From Desertimonas sp963733085 (GTDB lineage: Bacteria > Actinomycetota > Acidimicrobiia > Acidimicrobiales > Ilumatobacteraceae): a DNA stretch of 64,000 nucleotides. The DNA lies in contig CAVTBY010000006.1 in NCBI GenBank assembly GCA_963733085.1, forward strand, positions 293,440 to 357,439, in the 5' to 3' direction. A program made the translations under genes and the position numbers. Below, one piece after another: positions 17,989 to 27,238 of this stretch (its first letter is position 1; every line of letters starts with the position of its first letter). The notes beneath the pieces are model-generated. The model was not told the DNA's origin, did not search any database, and saw nothing but the letters and a program-made list of their open reading frames with translations.

Positions 17989-18004
17989 ACTGTATACAGT
18001 ATTC
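17989..18004. promoter_or_regulatory. Candidate GntR operator, site 3
   Basis: ACTGTATACAGTATTC contains the palindrome ACTGTATACAGT and the reverse of the ATACTGTATAC core. It lies just before the GntR gene's ATG (17981, minus) and 96 bp before the ABC substrate-binding protein gene (plus), so it can act on both. It is the most symmetric of the three sites. Confidence 0.6.
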
Positions 18005-18099
18005 ACACGCCGTTGGCTAGCCCAGTCACCGGTGCGACCTGGGGAAACGCGGCGGGCACCGCACTCGCGGCGGCTCGATCAATCACGGAGGGAGAGCCG

Positions 18100-19647
18100 A
18101 TGCGCTCACAGTGGAGGACTTGGTTGATCTCGGCGGTGGCGCTCGGCGCCGTGGCCGTCGGGACCACGGCAGTGGCCAGCGGCACCGCACCGGCGGGTTC
18201 GCCGGCCGCCCGTCCGGCGACGCCGGTCGAGGGCGCCGAGATCACGATCGCCCTCGGCTCGGAGCCGACCAGCCTCGACCCGCACCTCGTCGACGACGGC
18301 GGCGAGCGGGCGATCAACGACAACATCTACGAGACGCTGCTCACCCGCACACCCGACGGCGAGCTGGCACCCGGCCTGGCGACCGACCTGCCGACCCAGG
18401 TCGACGACACGACGTGGGAGTTCACGCTGCGCGAGGGCGTCACGTTCCACAACGGCGAGCCGTTCAACGCCGACTCCGTCGTCGCCACGATCAACCGCAT
18501 GGTCGGCCTCGTCGAGCGCGGCGAGACCGACAACGACGGGTTCTACGCCACGCTCGTCGGCGCCGAGGCCGTCGACGAGTACACCGTGCGGATCATGACC
18601 GACGGACCCGACGGCGTGCTGCCGGCGCGCATGTACTGGCTCAAGCAGATCCCGGCGAGCGCCGAGGAGACGCCGGACATGTCCGACGAGCCGATCGGCA
18701 CCGGCCCCTACCGCTTCGAGAGCCGCAACCAGGGAGTCGACATCGTCATCGTCGCCAACGAGGACTACTGGGGTGAAGGCGGCACGATCGGCCAAGTCAC
18801 CTACGAGTTCTCCGACGACGCGGCGACGCGCCTCGCCGGACTGAAGTCGGAGCGCTACGACCTGATCACCAACCTCGCGCCGTCGGACGTCGAGCAGGCC
18901 CCGGCGTTCGCGTCCCGTCCGGGCCAGGAGCACCCGATCCTGATCCTCGACGCCGACGAGGGGATCACCGCCGACCCCAACGTCCGCCTCGCCCTCAACC
19001 TCGCCGTCGACAAGGACGCCATCGCCGAGAACACGTTCGGCGGGTACGCCACGGTCGACGCCGGCCAGCTGCTGTCGCCGTCGATCCTCGGCTACAACGA
19101 CGCCCTCGAGCCGATCGGCTACGACCCCGAGGAGGCCCAGCGCCTGCTCGAGGAGGCCGGCGTCGGCGGGGCGACGATCCAGCTCATCGGCGAGTCTGGG
19201 CGCTGGCTCCGTGACCGCGAGTTGCTCGAAGCGATCGCCGGCTACTGGACGGCCGTCGGACTCGACGTCCAGCTCGAGATCCTCGAGTTCGGCGCCTACC
19301 TCGACGTGCTGTTCGACCGGGAGAACCGGGCCGACGCGATCTACGTGTCGAGCTCCAACGACCTGCTCGATCCCGACCGCCAGCTGTCGACGTACTACGA
19401 GGCAGGTGGCATCGGCTCGTCGAACAGCAACGAGGAGATGGCCGCGTTGATCGCCGCCGGCCGTTCCGAGCTCGACCCCGAGGCTCGCCAGACCACCTAC
19501 GAGGAGGCCCTGCAGATCGCCTACGACGAGGCGTACTTCGTGTGGCTCGTCAACAACGAGGACATCTACGGCCTGTCCGAGAACCTTCGCTGGACGCCGC
19601 GGGTCGACGCCAAGCTGCTCGTCGTGGAGATGAGCGTCGTCGAGTAG
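18100..19647 (+). CDS. ABC transporter substrate-binding protein, oligopeptide/nickel type
   Basis: This is a 515-residue family 5 extracellular solute-binding protein. A Sec signal peptide starts at ATG 18100 (MRSQWRTWLISAVALGAVAV) and has no lipobox Cys. The ATG is preferred over upstream starts because of the Shine-Dalgarno GGAGGGAG ahead of it. Family marks are ITIALGSEPTSLDPHLVDD, NDNIYETLLTRTPDGEL and the VRLALNLAVDKDAI block. It delivers substrate to the permease and ATPase genes that follow. Binding proteins of this family take peptides, opines, glutathione, nickel chelates or sugars. With the adjacent hydrolase, cyclodeaminase and ALDH genes, an amino-acid-derived substrate is plausible but unproven. 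Confidence 0.93.
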   Translation: MRSQWRTWLISAVALGAVAVGTTAVASGTAPAGSPAARPATPVEGAEITIALGSEPTSLDPHLVDDGGERAINDNIYETLLTRTPDGELAPGLATDLPTQVDDTTWEFTLREGVTFHNGEPFNADSVVATINRMVGLVERGETDNDGFYATLVGAEAVDEYTVRIMTDGPDGVLPARMYWLKQIPASAEETPDMSDEPIGTGPYRFESRNQGVDIVIVANEDYWGEGGTIGQVTYEFSDDAATRLAGLKSERYDLITNLAPSDVEQAPAFASRPGQEHPILILDADEGITADPNVRLALNLAVDKDAIAENTFGGYATVDAGQLLSPSILGYNDALEPIGYDPEEAQRLLEEAGVGGATIQLIGESGRWLRDRELLEAIAGYWTAVGLDVQLEILEFGAYLDVLFDRENRADAIYVSSSNDLLDPDRQLSTYYEAGGIGSSNSNEEMAALIAAGRSELDPEARQTTYEEALQIAYDEAYFVWLVNNEDIYGLSENLRWTPRVDAKLLVVEMSVVE

Positions 19648-19664
19648 TACTCGTGACGGAACGA

Positions 19665-19710
19665 CCGATGGGTGTTTTCATGACGGAACGGTCAGGAAAA
19701 CACCCATCGG
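19665..19710. repeat. 46-nt intergenic hairpin, copy 2
   Basis: This is the best-paired copy. Fifteen bp pair perfectly (CCGATGGGTGTTTTC with GAAAACACCCATCGG). After one mismatch TGAC pairs with GTCA around the loop GGAACG. It lies between the binding-protein gene and the first permease gene of the same operon. It could lower transcription beyond the binding-protein gene or protect its mRNA 3' end, as REP hairpins do. Family members are at 12446 and 28795. Confidence 0.75.
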
Positions 19711-19733
19711 TCCCCGGCGTTGGGGAGATCTGA

Positions 19734-20654
19734 GTGGGGAGGTACCTCAGCGCACGGCTCGCCCAAGGCGCAGTCGTCGTCATCGGCGTCACCGTCCTCG
19801 TGTTCGTCGTGACCCGGATGATCGGCGATCCCGTCAACTTCATCCTGCCGCTGTCGGCGTCACAGGAGCAGCGGGACGAGCTCCGCGCCAGCCTCGGCTT
19901 CGACCGGTCGATCTTCACCCAGTTCGGGTCGTTCGTCGCCGACGCCATCCATCTCGACTTCGGCGAGTCGACCTACTTCCGCAACGAGGCGGCGCTCGAC
20001 ATCGTGATGCGCTTCCTCCCCAAGACGTTGCAGCTCGTGGTCGCCGGAATGACCATCGCCTTCGTCACGTCGATCCCCCTCGGCGCGATCTGCGCCCTTC
20101 GTCCAGGGCGCCTGCTCGACAAGACGCTCGTCACGTTCAGCCTCATCGGCCTGGCCTCCCCGCAGTTCTTCATCGGCCAGGTGATCCTGCTGCTCACGAG
20201 CGTCAGGTTCAGCATCGTCCAGTTCGGCGACGGACCGTGGACCCATCTGATCTTCCCGGCGATCACCTTGGCGCTGCCCGCGATCGGCCGGCTGACGATG
20301 GTCGTGCGCTCGGCGATGATCGACGAGCTGAACAGCCAGTACGTCAAGGCGGCCCGGGCGAAGGGCGTCAGCCGAGTGCGCATCGTCGGCGTGCACGCCC
20401 TGCGCAACGCCGCGATCCCCTTCGTCACGCTGTTCGGCTGGGAGGTGATCCGCGCGCTCGCCGGGTTCACGCTGGTCGTGGAAGCCGTCTTCGACTGGCC
20501 AGGGCTCGGGAGCTTGGCGATCCTCGCCATCAATCAGCGCGACTTCTACCTCATCCAGACGATCGTCTTCGTCGTCGCGGTGATGGTCGTGTTCGTCAAC
20601 ATCGCCATCGACGTCTCCTACAAGCTCATCGACCCACGGGTGAAGCTGTCGTGA
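19734..20654 (+). CDS. ABC transporter permease, DppB type
   Basis: This is a 306-residue inner-membrane permease with six membrane segments. The first is VVVIGVTVLVFVVTRMIGDP. The cytoplasmic EAA loop reads YVKAARAKGVSRVRIVGVHALRN. It starts with GTG at 19734, just after the 46-nt hairpin. It pairs with the next gene to form the channel of an oligopeptide-type importer. Its stop overlaps the next start (GTGA). Confidence 0.93.
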   Translation: MGRYLSARLAQGAVVVIGVTVLVFVVTRMIGDPVNFILPLSASQEQRDELRASLGFDRSIFTQFGSFVADAIHLDFGESTYFRNEAALDIVMRFLPKTLQLVVAGMTIAFVTSIPLGAICALRPGRLLDKTLVTFSLIGLASPQFFIGQVILLLTSVRFSIVQFGDGPWTHLIFPAITLALPAIGRLTMVVRSAMIDELNSQYVKAARAKGVSRVRIVGVHALRNAAIPFVTLFGWEVIRALAGFTLVVEAVFDWPGLGSLAILAINQRDFYLIQTIVFVVAVMVVFVNIAIDVSYKLIDPRVKLS

Positions 20655-21684
20655 GCGGTGATCACGTCGATGACGCTCTACCGACGAGTACTCCGCGCAG
20701 CTCCACGAGGTCGAGGACGCGCTCACCGAGGAAGAGGCGTATGAGGGCCGGCCCTACGAGATCCACGCCGCCAAGGGCGGCCTGTTCGCCGAGCTGCGCG
20801 CCGACAAGCCTGGAATGTTGTCGGCGGCGTTCCTCATCATCGTCATGATCGCCGCCTTCGGCGCTCCATGGCTTGCGCCCTACGGCCCCGTCGAGGGCAA
20901 CCCGTCGACGTCGAACATCCCGCCGGTGTGGGATGGCGGCACCTGGGATCACGTCCTCGGCACCGACACCCAGGGCTACGACGTGCTGTCCCGGCTGATG
21001 TACGGGGCGCGGACCACGATGCTGATCGGCTTCGCCGTCGTGTTCATCGCCGGCACGTTCGGCATCGTTCTCGGCCTCATCGCCGGCTACCGCGGCGGGC
21101 GCACCGACCGCTACCTGATGCGCTGGGTCGACATCCAGGTCGCCTTCCCCGGCCTGCTCATCGCCCTGATCATGATCGCCGTGCTCGGGCCGAGCAAGGG
21201 CTCGTTGATCTTCGTGTTGGCCTTCAACGGGTGGATGGTCTACGCCCGGATGTCACGTGGCATCGTCCTGTCGGCGAAGGAGCGGCCCTACGTGGAGGCC
21301 GCCGAGATGATCGGCTGCAAACCACGCCGGGTGATGTTCAAGCACATCCTCCCCAACCTCACGTCGGCGCTGCTCACCCTCGCCGTGCTCGAGTTCGCCC
21401 GGATCATCCTCGCCGAGGCGACGTTGTCGTTCCTCGGGCTCGGGTTGCAGTTCCCCGAGGTCTCCCTCGGCGTGATGGCCAACGCCGGGCGCGACGCCTT
21501 CTTCTCGCTCCCCCGCCTGGCGATCATCCCCGGGGTCGCCATCACGCTCATCGTCCTCGCCGTCAACTTCCTCGCCTCCTGGCTCCGCGTCGCCCTCGAT
21601 CCGATCGAGCGGGAGAAGCGCTACGCCGCCGGATCCACCTCGTCGGCCGCCGAGACGACGGCGCTGACGGGAGAAGCCGTATGA
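20651..21684 (+). CDS. ABC transporter permease, DppC type, frame broken once near start
   Basis: This is the second permease of the importer. GTG at 20651 overlaps the stop of the previous gene and reads SGDHVDDALP. The frame then changes near 20685-20695 to DEYSAQLHEVEDALTEEEAY, leading into a long N-terminal cytoplasmic segment and the first membrane helix (LSAAFLIIVMIAAFGAPWLA). The GTDTQGYDVLSRLMYGARTT block and the EAA loop (YVEAAEMIGCKPRRVMFKHI) are typical. Total length is about 344 residues. Taking the downstream ATG or GTG instead would cut off the conserved N-terminus, so the upstream start plus one indel is the better reading. Confidence 0.88.
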
Positions 21685-21686
21685 AA

Positions 21687-21737
21687 GCGTTCCCCGGCCA
21701 CGCAGGCCGTCATTGCGTTCCCCGGCCACGCAGGCCG
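21687..21737. repeat. Two copies of a 23-bp direct repeat
   Basis: A 23-bp unit beginning GCGTTCCCCGGCCACGCAGG occurs at 21687-21709 and again at 21715-21737, 5 bp apart, right after the DppC-type stop. Each unit contains GGCC-N5-GGCC. The 85 bp that follow are rich in CGCTCGCTCG and GCTGGCGCTCG runs. The 139-bp gap splits the permease and ATPase genes of one operon, so this may be an mRNA-processing or attenuation region. No mobile-element features are seen. Confidence 0.6.
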
Positions 21738-21823
21738 CAGGTGGCCGCTCGCTCGCTGGCGCTCGCTCGCTTGCAACGCCGACGCTGGCGCTCGGTCGCT
21801 CGCACCGGTGAACGGGTTCGGCG

Positions 21824-22831
21824 ATGAACCCAGTACTCGAGGTCGACCACCTCCAGGTCGACTTCGTCACCCGGCGCGGCACGGTGCACGCCGTCCGCGA
21901 CGTCAGCTTCACGATCGGCAAGGGTGAGACCCTCGGCCTCGTCGGCGAGTCCGGCTCGGGCAAGAGCGTCACGGCCCAGGCTCTGCTCGGGATGATCGAG
22001 CTTCCCGGCCGCATCGTCGGCGGCGATGTGCGCTGGAAGGGCGAGTCGCTCGTCCACGGCAACGCGTCGTCGACAATCGAACGCGTCCGCGGCCGAGAGA
22101 TCGCGATGGTCTTCCAGGACCCGATGACGTCGCTCGATCCGGTGTTCACGGTCGGCAGCCAGATGGTCGAGGTGATCCGCCGCCATCGCAAGTCGAGCCG
22201 CAAGGACGCGTGGGCCCGAGCCGTCGAACTGCTCGACATGGTCGGCATCGCCAACCCGACCCAGCGCGTCAAGCAGTACCCGTTCGAGATGTCCGGCGGG
22301 ATGCGCCAGCGCGTCCTCATCGCCATGGCTCTGGCGTGCGAACCGGAGCTGCTCGTCGCCGACGAGCCGACGACCGCCCTCGACGTGACGATCCAGGCAC
22401 AGATCCTCGACCTCCTCGCCGACCTTCAGCAGCGCCTCCACGTCGCCGTGCTGCTGATCACCCACGACCTCGGTGTTGTCGCCGGCGTGTGCGATCGCGT
22501 CGCCGTGATGTACGCCGGCAAGATCGTCGAGGACGCAGCCGCCGCTGACCTCTACGCCACGCCCGCCCATCCCTACTCGGTCGGGCTGCTGCGATCGACT
22601 CCCCGTGTCGACATCGTGCTCGACCGTCTCGTCGCCATCCATGGCGCGCCGCCGGATCTACGCCGGCCGCCGGTCGGCTGTGCCTACGCCGCTCGCTGCG
22701 AGCACGCTCTCGCCCAGTGCCGCAAGGAACAACCCGTGCTCGAAGCGCTCACCGGCAGCGACGATCGCCTCGTCGCCTGCTTCCGTGCCGCCGAGCTGCG
22801 TGCCCCCCAACCCGAAGTTGTTGCGCAGTGA
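21824..22831 (+). CDS. ABC transporter ATPase, DppD type
   Basis: This is a 335-residue ATPase with Walker A GESGSGKS, the Q-loop VFQDPMTSLDP, signature MSGGMRQR, Walker B LLVADEPTTALD and the switch His in LLITHDLG. The C-terminal oligopeptide-transporter extension has the cysteine pattern CAYAARCEHALAQC, which in DppD/OppD relatives binds an Fe-S cluster. Its stop and the next ATG share a base (TGATG). Together with the next gene it powers import. Confidence 0.95.
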   Translation: MNPVLEVDHLQVDFVTRRGTVHAVRDVSFTIGKGETLGLVGESGSGKSVTAQALLGMIELPGRIVGGDVRWKGESLVHGNASSTIERVRGREIAMVFQDPMTSLDPVFTVGSQMVEVIRRHRKSSRKDAWARAVELLDMVGIANPTQRVKQYPFEMSGGMRQRVLIAMALACEPELLVADEPTTALDVTIQAQILDLLADLQQRLHVAVLLITHDLGVVAGVCDRVAVMYAGKIVEDAAAADLYATPAHPYSVGLLRSTPRVDIVLDRLVAIHGAPPDLRRPPVGCAYAARCEHALAQCRKEQPVLEALTGSDDRLVACFRAAELRAPQPEVVAQ

Positions 22832-23847
22832 TGGAGGTGCTCGCGCCCACTCTCGGGCGGCCGATCCCCACCCAGGAGCGGGTGATCGAAGCGGACGGCA
22901 TCTCCGTGCGCTTCCCTGTCGGACGCAGCGGGTTCTGGGGTCAGCAGATGAAGTGGGTGCACGCCGTCGACGACGTCTCGTTCACCGTCCATCACGGCGA
23001 GACGCTCGGCCTCGTCGGTGAGTCCGGCTCTGGCAAGACCACGGTCGGTCGCACCGTGCTGCGCCGCATCGACCCGAGCGAGGGCCGAATCATGTTCCAT
23101 GGCGAGGACGTCACGGCCACCAAGGGCGAGGAACTTCGCCGCCTGCGGCGGCGCATGCAGCTCGTCTTCCAGGATCCGTACGCCTCGTTGAACCCGCGGA
23201 TGTCCGTGCTACAACTCGTCGCCGAGCCGCTCGTCGTCCACGGCAAGGCGAAGTCGGCGAACGCCGCTCGCGACGAGGTGGTCGCCCTGCTCGAACGGTG
23301 CGGTCTCCCCGAAGACACGGCCGACCGTCATCCCCACGCCTTCTCCGGCGGTCAGCGCCAACGCATCGGCATCGCCAGGGCGCTCGCGCTGCAACCCGAC
23401 TTCATCGTCGCCGACGAACCGGTGTCGGCCCTCGACGTGTCCGTGCGGGCACAGATCGTCAACCTGCTCCAGGACCTGCAACGCGAGTTCGGCATCGCCT
23501 ACCTGTTCATCGCCCACGATCTTTCCGTGGTCCGCCACATCTCCCATCGCATCGCCATCCTCTACGCCGGCAAGTTGGTCGAGCTCGCCGACTCAGACAC
23601 CGTCTACGAGTCGCCGCTGCACCCCTACACCGAGGCGCTGCTGTCGAGCGTGCCGATTCCGGACCCTCCGCTCCAGCGAGCCCGTCAGCGAATCGTCCTC
23701 CAAGGCGAGATCCCCAACCCGATCGATCCGCCCCCCGGCTGCCGCTTCCAGACCCGTTGCCCTCTCGTCCAGGACGTGTGCCGGCACGAGACCCCGCCGC
23801 TCGAGGAGAAGGCCCCCGGTCACTGGGCTGCCTGCTTCGTACGCTGA
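22831..23847 (+). CDS. ABC transporter ATPase, DppF type
   Basis: This is the second ATPase of the importer. ATG at 22831 overlaps the preceding stop. It shows Walker A GESGSGKT, Q-loop VFQDPYASLNPR, signature FSGGQRQR, Walker B FIVADEPVSALD and switch His IAHDLSV. The C-terminal CRFQTRCPLVQDVCRHE is the usual cysteine motif of this subfamily. The five transporter genes from 18100 to 23847 form one operon. The TauE/SafE gene follows 13 bp later and may be co-transcribed. Confidence 0.95.
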   Translation: MEVLAPTLGRPIPTQERVIEADGISVRFPVGRSGFWGQQMKWVHAVDDVSFTVHHGETLGLVGESGSGKTTVGRTVLRRIDPSEGRIMFHGEDVTATKGEELRRLRRRMQLVFQDPYASLNPRMSVLQLVAEPLVVHGKAKSANAARDEVVALLERCGLPEDTADRHPHAFSGGQRQRIGIARALALQPDFIVADEPVSALDVSVRAQIVNLLQDLQREFGIAYLFIAHDLSVVRHISHRIAILYAGKLVELADSDTVYESPLHPYTEALLSSVPIPDPPLQRARQRIVLQGEIPNPIDPPPGCRFQTRCPLVQDVCRHETPPLEEKAPGHWAACFVR

Positions 23848-23860
23848 CACCCCCCACCTC

Positions 23861-24679
23861 ATGACCGTCAACACCACCCACCGTGCCGCCACGGATCGCC
23901 CTGCCACTGCCCTGGCGCCGATCGCCCTCGTCGGCTTGTTGGCCGGGTTCCTCGCCGGCTTGTTCGGGGTCGGGGGCGGGATCCTCATCGTGCCCGGCTT
24001 GGTGCTCGCCGCCCACATGAGCCAGCGCCTCGCCCATGGCACGTCACTCGCCGCCGTCGTGCCGATCTCCATCGCCTCGCTCGCCAGCTACGCCGCCCAC
24101 GGCAACGTCGACTGGAACGTCGCCCTGTGGCTGGCGATCGGCGCCGTCTGTGGCGCCGTCATCGGCACCCGGCTGCTCCACGTGTTGCCCCAGCGCACGC
24201 TGGCGATCATCTTCCTCGTCGTCCTCGTGGCGTCGGCGCTGCGCCTGTTCCTCGCCGCCGATGCCGACGGGAGAGGCGGGTTGAGCGTGGCGTCGGTGGT
24301 CGCCCTCGTGATTGTCGGGCTGGTCACCGGGATCCTCTCCGGCCTGCTCGGCGTCGGTGGCGGGATCGTCATGGTCCCGGCGATGATCATCCTGTTCGAC
24401 CTCGAACCGGTCGTCGCCAAGGGCACGTCGGCGGCCGTGATCATCGCCGCCGCCCTGATGGGCACGTGGCGCAACCGTGCCAACGACAACACCGACCTGC
24501 GAGCCGCGGCGGTGATCGGTGTCTCCGGGATCGTCACGGCGGCGATCGGAGGCACGCTCGCCGACCGGATGAGCGACACGTTGTCGAACGTGCTGTTCGC
24601 CACCCTGTTGCTGATCGTCGCCGCCCGGCTGGCATGGGGGCTGCGCCGACAACCGAACGAAACGCTTGTCGCCGAGTGA
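23861..24679 (+). CDS. TauE/SafE-family membrane permease 1
   Basis: This 272-residue protein has about eight membrane segments and the family's internal duplication. GLFGVGGGILIVPGLVL in the first half matches GLLGVGGGIVMVPAMII in the second. The family is linked to export of sulfite, sulfoacetate or other small organic anions, but few members are tested. It follows the ABC operon closely and overlaps the second TauE/SafE gene by GTGA. It may export a product of the imported compound. Confidence 0.88.
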   Translation: MTVNTTHRAATDRPATALAPIALVGLLAGFLAGLFGVGGGILIVPGLVLAAHMSQRLAHGTSLAAVVPISIASLASYAAHGNVDWNVALWLAIGAVCGAVIGTRLLHVLPQRTLAIIFLVVLVASALRLFLAADADGRGGLSVASVVALVIVGLVTGILSGLLGVGGGIVMVPAMIILFDLEPVVAKGTSAAVIIAAALMGTWRNRANDNTDLRAAAVIGVSGIVTAAIGGTLADRMSDTLSNVLFATLLLIVAARLAWGLRRQPNETLVAE

Positions 24680-25393
24680 ACGCGGCGCAATACTCCATCG
24701 CGCTCGCCGCTGTGATCCTCGGTGCAGTCGCCCAGGGCAGCATCGGGTTCGGGTTCGGCATCCTCGCTGCGCCGGTGCTCGCTCTCGTCGACGAAGAGCT
24801 CGTACCCGGCGCCGTTCTCCTGCTCGGTCTGACGATCGCCGCGGCGGTCGCGTGGAACGAACGCGGGGCGCTGGACTGGCTGGGGATCCGCTGGGCACTC
24901 GTCGGGCGGGTGTTCGGCACTGTCGCCGGGGCGTACGCCGTAACGCGGCCTCAACCACGACGCGACGGCGATCGCCCTCGGAGTCATCGTGCTGTTCGCC
25001 GTCGCCATCAGCCTCACCGGCTGGCACGTTCGCCCGACGACGTCGACACTGGTCGGAGCCGGGATGATGTCCGGCGTGATGGGCACCGTGACGTCGGTCG
25101 GCGGTCCACCGATGGCGCTCGTGTACCAGCGCGAGAAGGCCGCAACCTTGCGTTCGACGCTCGCCGGGTTCTTCCTCTTCGGCGCGTCGCTGGCGCTGCT
25201 GGCACTCGCCGTGAGCGGCGAACTGACCAGGCGACAGGTTGTCGACGGCTTCGTGCTGCTGCCCGGCCTGCTCGTCGGCCTCGTTCTCAGCCGGCTGCTG
25301 ACGCCATACCTCGACCGGGGGTGGACCCGCGCTGCGGTGCTGGGGTTGTCGACCGTAACGGCGACCGCGCTGGTGGTCAGCGCCGTTATCTGA
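24676..25393 (+). CDS. TauE/SafE-family membrane permease 2, frame broken once
   Basis: GTG at 24676 overlaps the previous stop. The start is NAAQYSIALAAVILGAVAQG, and GSIGFGFGILAAPVLAL is the family's first repeat. The frame changes near 24940-24960, then NHDATAIALGVIVLFAVAIS and GVMGTVTSVGGPPMALVYQ (second repeat) follow, to a stop at 25393. It is about 238 residues and more divergent than its neighbour, with no GVGGG motif. The two permeases may work as a pair or be paralogues with different substrates. Its stop overlaps the end of the convergent flavoprotein gene by 8 bp. Confidence 0.8.
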
Positions 25394-26522
25394 ACCGCGC
25401 CGGCGACAACGCGTCAGCACCGACGCCGAGCTCGGCAAGGTGCGCCGGCCATGGCGCCTCGCCGACGATCGCCGCCACCGCCGTCGCGATGGCCGGGGCG
25501 GTCTTGATCCCGGCGCCGCCCTGACCGACCAACCAGCAGAAGCCCGGCGCATCAGGGTCCCAACCGACCGCCGGAACCCGATCGGCGGTGAACGTTCGCA
25601 GTCCGGCCCAGCTGCTGCGCACGTGGCGGATGTCGAGGGTCGTGGCCTCGGCGAGCATCTCCAACGACCAGGCGACGTCCTCCATCTCGGCGACGGCATC
25701 GACCGGATCACTGGGGTGCTCGTCCGCAGGTGACAGCAACAGGCCCCCGGCCTCCGGCTCGAAGTAGAACCGGTTGGAGACGTCCATGACGAGGGGCCAC
25801 GACGCCGTCTCAGGCGGCGCCGGGACGAGGCACGCCGTTCGCCGCAGTGGACGGAGACCGAGGGGCGAGATCCCGGCGCCGGCGGCGACGACGTCGCCCC
25901 AGGCGCCGGCGGCGTTGACGACGACGTCGACGGTCAGAGTGCTCGGACCACCGTCGCCGGCAGCACACGTCAGCGTCCAACCGCCGGCACCGTCGGCCAT
26001 CGATCGCACGGGGCAGCGGCGACGGATCACGGCACCCCGGCGCCGCGCCGCCGCGGCGAAGCCGGCCACCAGGGCCGGCGACGTCGAGCTTCAAGGCGTC
26101 CGGTTCCCACACACCACCCGCCGTCGTCGTCTCCGATCGCAGGACGGGAACCAATTCGCCCACCTCTGCCTGATCGACGCGGCGAGCTGTCGGGGCAACG
26201 CCCGTCGCCGCGGTGGCAGCGATCTCGTCGAGCGCCGGCGCATCGCCGTGGCGGCCTACCCACAGCAGCCCGCGCCGGTGAGAGATCGCGGATGCTCGGT
26301 GAAGCCGTCCGGCGGAGTCTCCAGGAACGGTCGGCTGGCCCGGGCGAGGGCACAGACGACACGGTGACCTGACGTCTCCGAGAGAGTCGCCGCCGATCGG
26401 CCGGTGGTGTGGGTGGCCAGCTCCGCTTCCCCCTCGAACACGACCACCTCGTGCTCGGTGGCGAGCGCCCACGCCGCCGAGATCCCGGCGATGCCGCCGC
26501 CGACGATGGCGACGCGAGTCAA
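25386..26522 (-). CDS. FAD-dependent amino-acid-oxidase-like protein (DAO family), frame broken twice
   Basis: The ATG at 26522 begins TRVAIVGGGIAGISAAWALA, the FAD-binding GxGxxG, followed by the HTTGRSAAT segment typical of DAO/glycine-oxidase relatives. The frame changes near 26270 to HRRGLLWVGRHGDAPALDE and again near 26080 to VAGFAAAARRRGAVI. The C-terminal part has VVNAAGAWGDVVAAGAG, FYFEPEAGGLLLSPADE and the closing FAD motif VGQGGAGIKTAPAIA. It probably oxidises a secondary or D-amino acid. It lies 4 bp overlapped behind a GntR regulator gene, which is likely its controller. Assembled length is about 379 residues, normal for the family. Confidence 0.82.
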
Positions 26523-27211
26523 CGGGCCGTCGCTGCGGACGCGGTGGTCGGCTCGCCCTCACCGGCATTGCGCAGGTCGTTGAGCACCGAGCTCATGTGC
26601 CGCCCTGTCGCCCGCCCGGCAGCATCGGCGTCGCCGGCCTCGATCGCCGTGAGGATGTCGACGTGCTCCTCCCACCCGATCAGGCCGCGGCGGTCGACCA
26701 GCATCGAGAACACCAACTCGGTCTGCGCCCGCAGCGGTTCGACGGCCGGGCCGAGGTAGGTGTTGTTGGCTGCCCGCTCGATCGCCAGGTGGAACTGACG
26801 GTGGGCATGGGCTGCGTTGACGGGATCGTCGACCGCCGTCGCGTCGCGTCCGACCTCGAACCAGTGGCGGATCTCGGCGAGCTGCTCGGGGGTGCGCCGC
26901 TGGGCGGCGAGCTGGGCGGCGAACGCTTCGAGCACGCTGCGCAGCTCGAGGAGCTCGACAGCCCGCTCGGGATCGAGCGAGGCGACGTAGGCGCCTCGGC
27001 GTGGCCGCACCTCGACGAGGCCGGTGTTCTCGAGTGCCCGGATCGCCTCGCGGACCGGGTTGCGTGACACACCGAGTTGCTCAGCAAGACGATCCTCGAG
27101 CAGGCGCTCGCCGGGCTCGAGCTGGCGGTTCCTGATCATCGCCCGGATCTCGTCGGCGACGATCTCACGCAGAGTCCGGTGAGCATCTCCGAGGCGACTC
27201 GACGATGTCAC
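26519..27211 (-). CDS. GntR-family regulator, FadR type, second copy
   Basis: This 230-residue regulator has a winged helix (IVADEIRAMIRNRQLEPGE, LGVSRNPVREAIRALENTGL) and an FCD domain (HAHRQFHLAIERAANN, GRHMSSVL). It resembles the GntR at 17298 in plan and several motifs but is a separate gene. ATGA overlap with the flavoprotein gene suggests they form an operon. No copy of the ATACTGTATAC core is seen upstream, so its target differs. Confidence 0.9.
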   Translation of the reverse strand: MTSSSRLGDAHRTLREIVADEIRAMIRNRQLEPGERLLEDRLAEQLGVSRNPVREAIRALENTGLVEVRPRRGAYVASLDPERAVELLELRSVLEAFAAQLAAQRRTPEQLAEIRHWFEVGRDATAVDDPVNAAHAHRQFHLAIERAANNTYLGPAVEPLRAQTELVFSMLVDRRGLIGWEEHVDILTAIEAGDADAAGRATGRHMSSVLNDLRNAGEGEPTTASAATAR

Positions 27212-27238
27212 GCCGCCGAGCGTACCGAGCGCCGTCGA

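Noticed and set aside
21687..21737. Possible CRISPR-like repeat pair
   Set aside because: Only two units with a 5-bp spacer and no cas genes. It is a simple direct repeat.
24044..25711. 555-codon minus-strand ORF across both TauE/SafE genes
   Set aside because: The plus-strand frames have membrane helices and family motifs. The minus reading is low in complexity and rich in Arg, His and Asp.
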